Of a stretch of 64,000 bases of DNA, positions 56,950 through 63,811 are shown in pieces. This stretch comes from Actinomadura sp. CNU-125 (GTDB lineage Bacteria > Actinomycetota > Actinomycetes > Streptosporangiales > Streptosporangiaceae): contig NZ_MKJY01000555.1 of NCBI RefSeq assembly GCF_001942465.1, forward strand, positions 1 through 64,000, read 5' to 3'. A program made the translations under genes and the position numbers. Within the stretch, counting starts at the first letter, position 1. Every line of letters begins with the position of its first letter. A model generated the notes under the pieces. The model was given only the letters and a program-made list of their open reading frames with translations, ran no database searches and had not been told where the DNA came from.

Positions 56950-57914
56950 ATGTCCGAACACACGCCGACCCCCGTTCTGGAAACCGCCGCCGCCGAGTTC
57001 GCCGCGGCCACCGCCGACCCGCCCTACCTGTCCGATCTGGGCCCCGTCGAGGGCCGCAAGACGGTCGACGAGGTGCAGTCCGCCGAGATCGCCGAGCCGC
57101 GGATCGACGAGGAGTGGATCACCGTGTCCGGCGGCCCGACCGGAAGCGTCCGGGCCCGCATCGTCCGTCCGGCGGGCGCCACCGGAACCCTGCCCGTCAT
57201 CCTCTACATCCACGGCGCCGGCTGGGTGTTCGGCAACGCCCACACCCACGACCGCCTGGTCCGCGAACTCGCCGCCGGCGTGAACGCCGCCGTCGTCTTC
57301 CCCGAGTACGACCTGTCGCCCGAAGCCCGCTACCCCATCGCCATCGAACAGAACTACGCCGTCGCCCAGTGGATCGTCCGCGAAGGCCCGAACAACAACC
57401 TGGACGCCTCGCGCATCGCGGTCGCGGGCGACTCCGTGGGCGGCAACATGAGCGCCGCACTGACCCTGATGGCCAAGGAACGCGGCGACGTCCCGCTCGT
57501 CCAGCAGGTGCTGTTCTACCCGGTCACCGACGCGAGCTTCGACACCGGCTCCTACCACCGGTTCGCCGAGGGGTACTTCTTGCGCCGCGACGGCATGCAG
57601 TGGTTCTGGGACCAGTACACCACCGACCCCGCACAACGGGCCGAGATCACCGCGTCCCCGCTGCGCGCCACCACCGACCAGCTCACCGGCCTGCCCCCGG
57701 CCCTGATCATCACCGCCGAAGCCGACGTCCTGCGCGACGAGGGCGAGCGTACGCCGCCAAGCTCCGCGCGGCCGGCGTCCCCGTGACCGCCACCCGCTAC
57801 CAGGGCATCATCCACGACTTCGTCATGCTCAACGCCCTCCGCGGCACCCAGGCGGCCGAAGCCGCCATCACCCAGGCCACCGCCACGCTCCGCTCGGCCC
57901 TGCACACCGCCTGA
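56950..57914 (+). CDS. HSL-family alpha/beta hydrolase (carboxylesterase) (frameshift)
   Basis: About 321 residues after repair of one base near 57748, where GAGCGTAC should be GAGGCGTAC. The oxyanion motif is LYIHGAGWVFGNAHTH (HGAGW in place of HGGGW), the nucleophile elbow GDSVGGNMSAAL, and the Asp/His end DVLRDEGEAYAAKLRAAGV and GIIHDFVML. These esterases act on short-chain esters in the cytosol. AGGAG precedes the ATG. Genes at 56079-58397 run in one direction with short gaps and look co-transcribed. Confidence 0.88.
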
Positions 57915-58004
57915 ACCCACAGCACCGGGCGGCCGAGCCCTCCACGGGCGAGTCTCACGACGGCCGTCCGACCCCATCCCGAATTCACCGAAAGGCAGAT
58001 CATC

Positions 58005-58397
58005 ATGTCCGAGACCGACCTGCGCGACTTCTACCAGAGCTACGTCGACGCGCTCAACGCGCGAGAGTTCGACCGCATGGACGAGTTCGTCCACGAGTCC
58101 ATCGTCATGCACAGCGAGCCGAGCTCCCGCGAGGCCCTCCTCGCGCAGCTGAACAGCATCGTCGACGCGGTCCCCGACTTCCACTGGGAGATCCAGGAGC
58201 TCGCCATCAACGGCGACAGCATCGCCGTCCGCGCGATCAACACCGGCACTCCCACCAAGGAATGGCTCGGAGTCGCTCCCAACGGCAAGCCGATCGAGAT
58301 CGTCGAGTACGCCATCTACCGGGTCCACGACGGGAAGTTCCTGCACATGTCGGCCGTCCACGACGCCGAGACCCTGCGCGAGCAGCTCACGAGCTGA
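58005..58397 (+). CDS. SnoaL-like (NTF2 fold) ester cyclase family protein, copy 2
   Basis: 130 residues, same length and layout as the copy at 51196. Shared blocks are ALNAxEFDxMDEF, DAVPDxxWEI, INTGTPTKEWLGV and VEYAIYRVHDGKF. The two copies lie 6.8 kb apart, with the flavoprotein, LuxR and hydrolase genes between them, so they look like paralogues from a local duplication. It is the last gene of its plus-strand run and is followed by a strong terminator. Confidence 0.82.
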   Translation: MSETDLRDFYQSYVDALNAREFDRMDEFVHESIVMHSEPSSREALLAQLNSIVDAVPDFHWEIQELAINGDSIAVRAINTGTPTKEWLGVAPNGKPIEIVEYAIYRVHDGKFLHMSAVHDAETLREQLTS

Positions 58398-58405
58398 CGC
58401 AGGCA

Positions 58406-58434
58406 GGTGCCCCGGCCGTCTCGGCCGGGGCACC
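58406..58434. terminator. Bidirectional hairpin terminator
   Basis: A perfect 13-bp stem (58406-58418 with 58422-58434) with loop TCT lies between the SnoaL-like copy 2 and the convergent SDR gene, 8 and 29 bases from their stops. Confidence 0.82.
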
Positions 58435-58463
58435 CTCGGCTGTGAACATCAGCCGCAAGGAAC

Positions 58464-59189
58464 TCACTCGACCCTGAACTTGTCGGCGAGCCCGTACTCG
58501 TCCCCCTCGGGCAGGTCGTAGTGGAAGACCTCGGCGGCGTCGCGCTCGACGTGGGCCTTCCAATACAGGTCGGCGATCACGTCCGCCTCCGAGTCCGGAC
58601 GACCACTGCCGATCCTCGCGCCCAACGCGACGTGCGCGACGTGCACTCCCTGATCGGCGACGGACTCGTTCAGCGCGAGGAGCCAGTTGCGCATGGCGGC
58701 GTTCGCGACGTTCGCACTGGCGACCTGCGGGACGACCATCGGCCCCGATCCGGCACCGCTCGTACCGATGATGGTCCCGGCACCACGCTCGATCATGCCG
58801 GGAAGCACCTGGCGAACAGCGGCGATCGCACCGAAGAAGCCGGTCTCCATCTGCGGCAGAACCGCCTCGACGGTGAGATCGACCGCGGACACGAGCGGCC
58901 GATCCGCCAGGTCCGCCAACGTCGGGGCAGGCGAGTACTCCAGGACATCGATGGATCCAAAATACTCCTCCGCCGCCGCCAGCGCCCTTTCGAGATTCGG
59001 ACGATCGCTGACATCGGCCGCGAAAGCCGCAGCGGTCACCCCCACGCTCCGGAACTTCTCGACCATGGCCGCGAGTTGCGCTTCACGTCGCGCCAAAAGC
59101 GCCACGTTGAAACCGCCCTTCTCAGCGAACTTCGCACCAACGGCGAACCCGAGCTGCGGCCCAGCCCCCACAATAGCAATAGTTGACAC
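58464..59189 (-). CDS. Short-chain dehydrogenase-like protein
   Basis: 241 residues from the GTG at 59189 (GGAGG seven bases upstream). The glycine motif reads AIVGAGPQLGFAVGAKFAEKGGFNVALLARR. DVLEYSPAPTL replaces the usual NNAG, and a Ser sits in GTIIGTSGAGSGPM. The normal YxxxK is not recognisable (VASANVANAAMRNW occupies the place), so catalysis may be altered or absent. The RidA gene lies upstream on the same strand, and a HxlR regulator is divergent from that. Confidence 0.75.
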   Translation of the reverse strand: MSTIAIVGAGPQLGFAVGAKFAEKGGFNVALLARREAQLAAMVEKFRSVGVTAAAFAADVSDRPNLERALAAAEEYFGSIDVLEYSPAPTLADLADRPLVSAVDLTVEAVLPQMETGFFGAIAAVRQVLPGMIERGAGTIIGTSGAGSGPMVVPQVASANVANAAMRNWLLALNESVADQGVHVAHVALGARIGSGRPDSEADVIADLYWKAHVERDAAEVFHYDLPEGDEYGLADKFRVE

Positions 59190-59243
59190 AACCAATCCTC
59201 CAACACCAAGTCGGACAACATCGCATGACCCATGTGCGCCAAA

Positions 59244-59654
59244 TCACTCAAGCAGTGCGGTTGCCTCGACCTCGACGAGCACATCCGGCTCAAAGAGATA
59301 GTCGACACCGATGAGGCTCGCCGGCGGCATGGGAATCCGGAGGCCGATCTCCTCGGCGACGGCCTCGACCCCGGCCATGAAGTCTCCGATCTTCTCCGGA
59401 CTCCACCGGGTCACGTAGAACGTCAGGCGCAGCACGTCCGCGAACGACGCGCCCGCCCCCTCCAGGCCGAGGGCGGTGTTCCGCAGCGCCTGTGCGACCT
59501 GCCCGGCGAGATCGCCGGGCGCCACCGGAGTTCCGTCGGCCAGCCGGGCGACCTGCCCGCTGACATGCACCTGAGTCGTCCCCTTGCCCACGGCCACGTG
59601 GTGGTAAGGGGTGGGCTGCAACATGCCTTCCGGCGTGAAGTGCTGGACACTCAT
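59244..59654 (-). CDS. RidA (YjgF/YER057c/UK114) family protein
   Basis: 136 residues from the ATG at 59654 (AAGGGG upstream). RidA proteins hydrolyse reactive enamine/imine intermediates. TTQVHVSGQVARLADGTPVAPGDLAGQVAQALRNTALGLEGAGASFADVLRLTFYVTR and the end VLVEVEATALL fit the fold. The Arg that holds the substrate carboxylate is not at its usual place near the end (GVDYLFEPDVLVEVEA), so it may be a non-canonical member. It forms a unit with the SDR-like gene 55 bases downstream. Confidence 0.85.
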   Translation of the reverse strand: MSVQHFTPEGMLQPTPYHHVAVGKGTTQVHVSGQVARLADGTPVAPGDLAGQVAQALRNTALGLEGAGASFADVLRLTFYVTRWSPEKIGDFMAGVEAVAEEIGLRIPMPPASLIGVDYLFEPDVLVEVEATALLE

Positions 59655-59670
59655 AACCGTTCCCCTTCTC

Positions 59671-59700
59671 AAAGCAGGTATCCATAAGATATCTACTCCG
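59671..59700. promoter_or_regulatory. AT-rich divergent promoter with HxlR operator candidate
   Basis: In the 78-base gap between ridA-like and hxlR-like genes, GGTATCC-ATAA-GATATCTAC contains near-inverted TATC/GATA arms in an unusually AT-rich patch. HxlR regulators bind such sites between divergent genes. Only the position and symmetry support it. Confidence 0.42.
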
Positions 59701-59732
59701 AGAAGGGCACTTCAACGAGACCAGGTTTCACC

Positions 59733-60131
59733 ATGGATACCGACGGCCGACTCCGCATCGACGCCCCGCACCGCGAACTCCTCGATCAAGTGCTCGACAA
59801 GTGGTCCCTCGCCATACTCAACGAGCTCTGCGAACGCCCCTGCCGCTTCAACGAGCTCCGCCGAGCCATTCCCGCGGTCACGCAGAAGTCGCTGACCGCC
59901 ACTCTTCGCAGACTTGAGCGCAACGGCGTGGTCGAACGCGAGGTCGTCTCCACACGTCCGGTGGCGGTCATGTACCGCATCACGCCACTCGGCAAGACCC
60001 TGCGCCACCCCATCGACGTACTACTGGCATGGGCCTCAGAGCACATACCCGCAATAGAACGAGCCCGCGAAGCCTTCGACACCCAAGAACAGGGGCCCGA
60101 TTCTGGAATGCCAATCGCGCAAGGCCTGTAA
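59733..60131 (+). CDS. HxlR-family transcriptional regulator
   Basis: 132-residue winged-helix regulator: LDQVLDKWSLAILNELCERPCRFNELRRAIPAVTQKSLTATLRRLERNGVVEREVVS, then MYRITPLGKTL. HxlR proteins sense aldehydes or redox state and control adjacent oxidoreductase genes. Divergent from RidA-SDR, so these are the expected targets. It lacks the N-terminal Cys used by some thiol-sensing members. Nothing else is visible in 60132-60301. Confidence 0.9.
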   Translation: MDTDGRLRIDAPHRELLDQVLDKWSLAILNELCERPCRFNELRRAIPAVTQKSLTATLRRLERNGVVEREVVSTRPVAVMYRITPLGKTLRHPIDVLLAWASEHIPAIERAREAFDTQEQGPDSGMPIAQGL

Positions 60132-60301
60132 GAGCACGTCTACGATCACACCCATCGCGCCGGGCCCCGCCCCGCTCGATCGGCCTCAACGCTGCGCGTA
60201 GATCCCCGTGACCGCCCCTGCGACCATCACCCGTCCCGTCCGCAACCGAACCTGACAACCGGCCAGGCGGGTGCTCTCGCGCCCCCATGGCAAGCGCACG
60301 C

Positions 60302-60545
60302 TCAACTATTTCCATCGAAAAGTCCTGCCGGTGGCGGGAAGCACCCCTCCTTGACACGCGAGTAGTCGCGGGCCTCGGCCACCAACCCGTCAGCGTCGAA
60401 ACGCAGCAGCGTGCAGCCGGAGATGGTGAGCGGCCGGTCATTCGGGTAGGTCACCGCCCAGTACTCCACGGCCGCCAGGGAACCGTCGACCCGGGGTTCG
60501 CCGAACCAGACCTCCGCCGAACGAGTTTCCTCATCAAAGCATCCA
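60302..60545 (-). pseudogene. C-terminal fragment of an NTF2-like (SnoaL-type) protein
   Basis: The last 75-80 residues of an NTF2-fold protein (EVWFGEPRVDGSLAAVEYWAVTYPNDRPLTISGCTLLRFDADGLVAEARDYSRVKEG) run into the integrase remnant at about 60545 and have no start. The N-terminal half has been replaced by mobile DNA, so the integration or a later deletion truncated this chromosomal gene. Confidence 0.65.
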
Positions 60546-60606
60546 GCGATCGACCAACGCTGACCGTGCGATCGCGGACGCTCCAGACGCGCTCGTTCCG
60601 ATGTAA
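60540..60606 (+). pseudogene. Integrase C-terminal remnant, copy 1
   Basis: About 20 codons that end in TAA at 60604-60606 read STNADRAIADAPDALVP. This matches the SANADRAIADALDSLVQ near the end of the larger integrase fragment at 62747-63007. Homology continues downstream through a terminator-like hairpin (about 60640-60679) to the attachment sequence, so it is the end of a second, older element copy. Confidence 0.65.
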
Positions 60607-60687
60607 TCGCCCGGTGGCCTCGCGTCGCCGGAAACGAACAAGACCCAGCGTTCGGGATCACGTCCCGGACCTGGGCCTTCGTTATGC

Positions 60688-60732
60688 GAGCGGGTGACGG
60701 GAATCGAACCCGCGCTGTCAGCCTGGGAAGCG
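60688..60732 (-). repeat. Attachment-site-like 3' part of tRNA-Gly(CCC), copy 1
   Basis: On the minus strand this reads as anticodon arm (loop TTCCCAG), variable region, T arm (GGTTCGATTCC) and acceptor 3' strand of a glycine tRNA. The 5' half (acceptor, D arm) is missing. It matches the copy at 63086-63130 over 45 bases with one mismatch. Integrative elements carry such a piece to restore the tRNA gene into which they insert. Confidence 0.78.
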
Positions 60733-60891
60733 AACCGATCACGCCCGTCACTGGGGCCAACCTGCCCATACGCCTACCCGTAAGTGACCGCTCGTACCCC
60801 TTGATCACCCTGCCTAATCGCCCGCTAATCGCCCGCCCGCCTACCTGCTAGCCAGCGGAGGCCGCCTCGGCGCCGCATGGAACGGAGCGAC

Positions 60892-60919
60892 GGCCCTTGG
60901 TGGTAGCGCACCAAGGGCC
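60892..60919. repeat. Hairpin module, copy 1
   Basis: A perfect 11-bp stem (GGCCCTTGGTG with CACCAAGGGCC) closes the loop GTAGCG. It is followed by CCGTCT and a TCCCCTGCT block. The same arrangement with the identical loop recurs at 61146-61196. Confidence 0.7.
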
Positions 60920-61146
60920 GTCTAGAACCCGAATCCCCTGCTAGAGACCGAGTCAGCGTCGACCATACGCTCACGTAGGCACCCAAGGGAGTCCCCCACT
61001 CGCTGTCAAGCGTTCGACGTTCTCGGGCCGAGCATTAGCTCACCTTATGGTCACCATCGGCGAGACTCGCTTGTCCTTATGGTACATCTGCGCAAGCCTC
61101 ATGCACATGGCGGCTGCGGGACCGACTCGCCATACGACATAGGTCC

Positions 61147-61196
61147 CTTGGTTGTAGCGAACCAAAGCCGTCTCTTACCGAGTCCCCTGCTGGAGG
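61147..61196 (+). repeat. Hairpin module, copy 2, leader of the small membrane protein
   Basis: TTGGTT-GTAGCG-AACCAA (61148-61165) forms a shorter stem with the same loop as copy 1. CCGTCT and TCCCCTGCT follow, and the block ends in GGAGG, the ribosome site of the 61207 gene. Copy 1 looks like a degraded duplicate of this leader. Confidence 0.6.
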
Positions 61197-61206
61197 CTGA
61201 ACCTGT

Positions 61207-61395
61207 ATGGACCTGCGCTCAATCTTGTGTGGCGCGCAGCCACCCGATAACACGCCAGTCAGCACGAACATCGTGCTGATCGTGTTCCTGCTGATCGTGG
61301 TCGCATTTGCGACCTACCGGGATCCAAAACTCGCAACCGCGATCGGTGCCGCGTGCGCGGTGGGCGCGTTGCTCATCGTACTGCTGATCACTTAA
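61207..61395 (+). CDS. Small two-helix membrane protein of the mobile element
   Basis: 62 residues from the ATG at 61207, with GGAGG about 11 bases upstream. Two hydrophobic helices, NIVLIVFLLIVVAFATY and ATAIGAACAVGALLIVLLI, are joined by a short RDPKL loop. I recognise no family. Codon choice is less GC-biased than in chromosomal genes, which fits the mobile element. Likely real, given the ribosome site and clean membrane pattern. Confidence 0.55.
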   Translation: MDLRSILCGAQPPDNTPVSTNIVLIVFLLIVVAFATYRDPKLATAIGAACAVGALLIVLLIT

Positions 61396-61471
61396 GGCTG
61401 CCGCTGGCCTGCGTATTTACTGCTCTCTCACCCCTTAACCACCTTCGCCGTACACAGACGCGGCAACCGGT

Positions 61472-61537
61472 CCGGAGGGCACGTTCGCGCGACGGCGAGA
61501 ACCCGGCAAGGGCTGTTCGCGCGAACGTGTCCTCCGG
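61472..61537. repeat. Long inverted repeat in the mobile element
   Basis: CCGGAGGGCACGTTCGCGCG (61472-61491) is matched in inverted form at 61517-61537 with one mismatch, around a 24-base middle. The right arm contains the palindrome GTTCGCGCGAAC (61515-61526). It could be a replication origin element, recombinase arm site or transcription terminator. Confidence 0.65.
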
Positions 61538-61550
61538 TGTCCAGGAGGGG

Positions 61551-61576
61551 TCTGGGGAACCACGGGGTTCCCCAGA
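61551..61576. terminator. Perfect hairpin in the mobile element
   Basis: TCTGGGGAACC pairs with GGTTCCCCAGA around ACGG, an 11-bp stem. It lies about 155 bases after the small membrane protein gene. A terminator role is inferred. Confidence 0.5.
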
Positions 61577-61869
61577 AGCGCACGCTCAACCGGCCCTCGC
61601 AGAGGGCCTACACATGTGACTGATCGTTCGTCTGGCGCGGCGTGGGCGCATCTCTGATCCGGCTTGCTGGCGTCCCGGGGGGCTTCCCGCTGTCGGGCGG
61701 GCGGCCGCGCACGGCGGCGCGAGACGGGACCGGACGGAACAGGCCGCATGCCCGGCTCGCAGACGCGCGGCCGCCCGGCGTCCCGCGTCAGCGAGGCGCC
61801 CTTGAAGACGTAAAGAAAGTTCTCATCGGGCCTGCGGTGCCTGCGCGTCCCATCGTGCTGGCTCGGGGT

Positions 61870-62636
61870 CTAGCTGGCCTGTTGGCTCTCGTAGCGCTGG
61901 CGCCATGCTGAGCAGCGTTCTACGTAGGCGGGTAGCTCGTGGGCCTCGAACTCCTCGGCGGACCAGTCGTCGTCTCCGACCTCCGCACCGGGGTTGCATG
62001 CGTAGGTCCAGCCGTGGCGGCCGTCGGTGACGTCCACTCGGACGACGCCCACATGTAGCTGCGGTGCGCCGAGTCCACGCCTCGGTCGGCGAGGTAACCC
62101 GCAATGGTCTTGTCGGTCAACCACGGGATGCTCGCGCGTAGGTGGTCGGCGCATTCGGCGGCGGACGTGCCGTTCTTGATCGCTCGGTGAACCTGAGCGA
62201 AGACGAGTTGCGTGTAGAGGGCGAGTCGTACGCAGGCCGTCAGAATCTTGTCCTCGGGCAGAAGAAAGAGCGGCCATGCCTGGGCGAGACCTTCGAGCAT
62301 CACCTGTTGGGGCGCGTGGACGCTGAGGAGTCGGACCCACGGGACGTCTTCGGCCTCGGCCTGAGCGGTCAGGCTCGCGCTCTGGAGGCCGTGACCTAGA
62401 ACCTCGTGGAGGGCGAACTGTCGCGCGCCGGTCTGGGTGAACTCGGCGTTGGGGAGATTGAGCCGTAGCCGGACGTCGTAGCCGGCCCCGTCCAGCCAAT
62501 ACGCCCAGTAGGCGTCTACCTCGGCGGTCTCGATCGTGAGCGTGTAGGGGGCGGTGCTGCCGGTGGCTTCACGGACGAGCGGCTCTAGATCCTCGGCGGC
62601 CTGGCGGATGGCGTCGGGCGCCTCGCTGGCGTCCAT
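61870..62636 (-). CDS. HExxH...EGLA metallopeptidase-like protein (frameshift)
   Basis: About 255 residues after repair of one base near 62045. Without repair the frame ends in a low-complexity Thr/Pro/Ser tail; with it the end reads TDGRHGWTYACNPGAEVGDDDW...YVERCSAWRQRYES. ARQFALHEVLGHGLQSASL carries the zinc motif HExxH and, about 35 residues later, QVMLEGLAQAWPLF gives a second Glu. This is the pattern of gluzincins such as the tyrosine-carboxypeptidase/DUF1704 group. The frame stays open about 33 codons upstream of the ATG at 62636 to a junction near 62737, so the N-terminus may be lost. Substrate and role are unknown. Confidence 0.55.
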
Positions 62637-62737
62637 GAGTCCTTCGGCCTGGCGCAGCTCGGCCTTGGCCCTATCACCCCATGTGATGCCGAGATCGGCG
62701 AGTGCGGCGCGGGCCTGGTCGGCGCGCTCGGTGACGT

Positions 62738-63007
62738 AGTCCGTTCGTGGTGGAAGCGCTCGGCGTGCCGAACCTGCACTTCCATGACCTTCGGCACACC
62801 GGTAACACGCTCGCCGCTGACATGGGCGTCTCGCTGCGGAACCTCATGGCGCGGATGGGTCACGACAACGAGCGGGCCGCGCTCCGCTATCAGCATCGAT
62901 CGGCCAACGCTGACCGTGCGATCGCGGACGCTCTTGACTCGCTCGTCCAGGCCGACCGTGAAGCGGACGACGATGACGGTGAGGCGGGGGCGCTTGTTCG
63001 GGCGTAA
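62738..63007 (+). pseudogene. int: Tyrosine recombinase (integrase) C-terminal fragment
   Basis: About 88 codons of the catalytic domain of a tyrosine integrase. HFHDLRHTGNTLAADMG contains the H-x-x-R pair, ARMGHDNERAALRYQH the second His and the Tyr nucleophile. The first catalytic Arg and the whole N-terminal part are missing, and the frame is closed just upstream by TGA at 62732. The break is shared with the antisense metallopeptidase-like gene. A terminator and the tRNA-like attachment site follow, the usual int-att order of actinomycete integrative elements. Confidence 0.82.
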
Positions 63008-63039
63008 TCGCCCGTCAGTGATGACGGCGATAAACGATC

Positions 63040-63079
63040 AAGGCCCAGGTTCGGGGATCATGTCCCTGACCTGGGCCTT
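63040..63079 (+). terminator. Terminator of the integrase gene
   Basis: AAGGCCCAGGT (63040-63050) pairs perfectly with ACCTGGGCCTT (63069-63079), with an inner GGG/CCC pairing, 33 bases after the integrase stop. The same structure, less perfect, follows integrase remnant 1. Confidence 0.8.
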
Positions 63080-63085
63080 ACTGGT

Positions 63086-63130
63086 GAGCGGGTGACGGGA
63101 ATCGAACCCGCGCTGTCAGCTTGGGAAGCG
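63086..63130 (-). repeat. Attachment-site-like 3' part of tRNA-Gly(CCC), copy 2
   Basis: The minus strand holds the anticodon arm with loop TTCCCAA (anticodon CCC), T arm and 3' acceptor strand of a glycine tRNA, but no D arm or 5' acceptor strand. It is nearly identical to 60688-60732. Both copies are also followed by about 85 bases of related sequence, so both come from elements and neither is a complete tRNA gene. Confidence 0.78.
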
Positions 63131-63430
63131 CACCGATTTCGTCTGTCACCGGGGCTGATGTGCCCGTACGCCTGTCCGCAAGTGACCGCTGTTGCCCCTT
63201 GATCACCGCTCCTAATTGCACGCCGGTTGCACGACCACAGCTCGCTGACCTGGGGCGGGCAAGGCGCTCTGTCGCGTGCGAGACACGCAGCGAAAATTGA
63301 CCGCTCTGACGGACAGCTGCCCCGGAGCACAGCGATGCGGGCACTAAGCGGCGGTTCCCGGGAGGAGTCGATGATGCCCCCCCGGACCGCTGATGCGATA
63401 GCCAGGCACAACTTGCTTGTCCCTACGCAA
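63131..63430. other. No gene seen
   Basis: The first 85 bases are element DNA homologous to 60733-60815. The remainder contains no supported gene, RNA or repeat. Confidence 0.5.
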
Positions 63431-63811
63431 CTAGTCTGCGGACTGCTCCTGGTGTTGTTTATCCAGGTTCCCGAGCCACTGCGTGTGAAGCTTATACCGG
63501 GTACTAAGTCCTTCCCATCCACACACACATGACACGCGGATGGCCGGGACATCGGGCCTCTTCTTGCGTTTCACGCTATTCGCAGGAGCAGCTTGCTTCA
63601 CGGCTGGCGCACCCTGGCGTGCTTTCTTGGCGCGCGCCGCTTCGACCCTTTTCTTCTTCTTACGCTGCGACTTCTTGTCTTGCTTCTCTCGCGACGCTAG
63701 CTCGAAGTTGTCTTCTGCGTCAGGGCGACGTGGATAAATAGACGCTCTACTCTCGCCGCCGCTAAGCACACGAGTGCTTCCTAGTGGCACGTGCACAACT
63801 CGTTGACCCAT
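63431..63811 (-). CDS. Lys-rich small protein with C-terminal CxC motif
   Basis: 126 residues from the ATG at 63811, with AAGGTGG upstream. The N-terminal third is mixed, the middle is a strongly basic helix (SREKQDKKSQRKKKKRVEAARAKKARQ) and the end is RVSCVCGWEGLSTRYKLHTQW. There, CxCGW and a later His could bind a metal. The basic part suggests nucleic-acid binding. No family is recognised. Lower GC than the chromosome supports foreign origin. To its left in the sequence lies the element end at 63086-63130. Confidence 0.6.
   Translation of the reverse strand: MGQRVVHVPLGSTRVLSGGESRASIYPRRPDAEDNFELASREKQDKKSQRKKKKRVEAARAKKARQGAPAVKQAAPANSVKRKKRPDVPAIRVSCVCGWEGLSTRYKLHTQWLGNLDKQHQEQSAD

Larger units (their letters stand above)
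60733..61206. other. Non-coding stretch of the decayed element
   Basis: The first 80 bases continue the homology to the downstream attachment copy (63131-63215). The rest holds two related hairpin modules, annotated separately, and no convincing gene. Base composition is lower in GC than the surrounding chromosome. Confidence 0.5.
61396..61869. other. Non-coding stretch with strong inverted repeats
   Basis: No gene is supported here. The stretch contains a 21-base inverted repeat (61472-61537), the palindrome GTTCGCGCGAAC inside it, and a perfect hairpin at 61551-61576. The right part (61580-61869) shows nothing recognisable. Confidence 0.5.

Noticed and set aside
20340..57760. Programmed frameshifting as the cause of the split genes
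   Set aside because: The sites share no slippery heptamer or downstream structure, occur in unrelated genes, and most are fixed by one added G or C.
63086..63215. A functional tRNA-Gly gene
   Set aside because: Only the anticodon arm, T arm and 3' acceptor strand are present; the 5' half cannot be folded from the adjacent bases, which are instead shared with the other element copy.
63227..63532. Plus-strand frame of 101 codons
   Set aside because: It overlaps the Lys-rich gene and the element end, with no ribosome site or recognisable motif.
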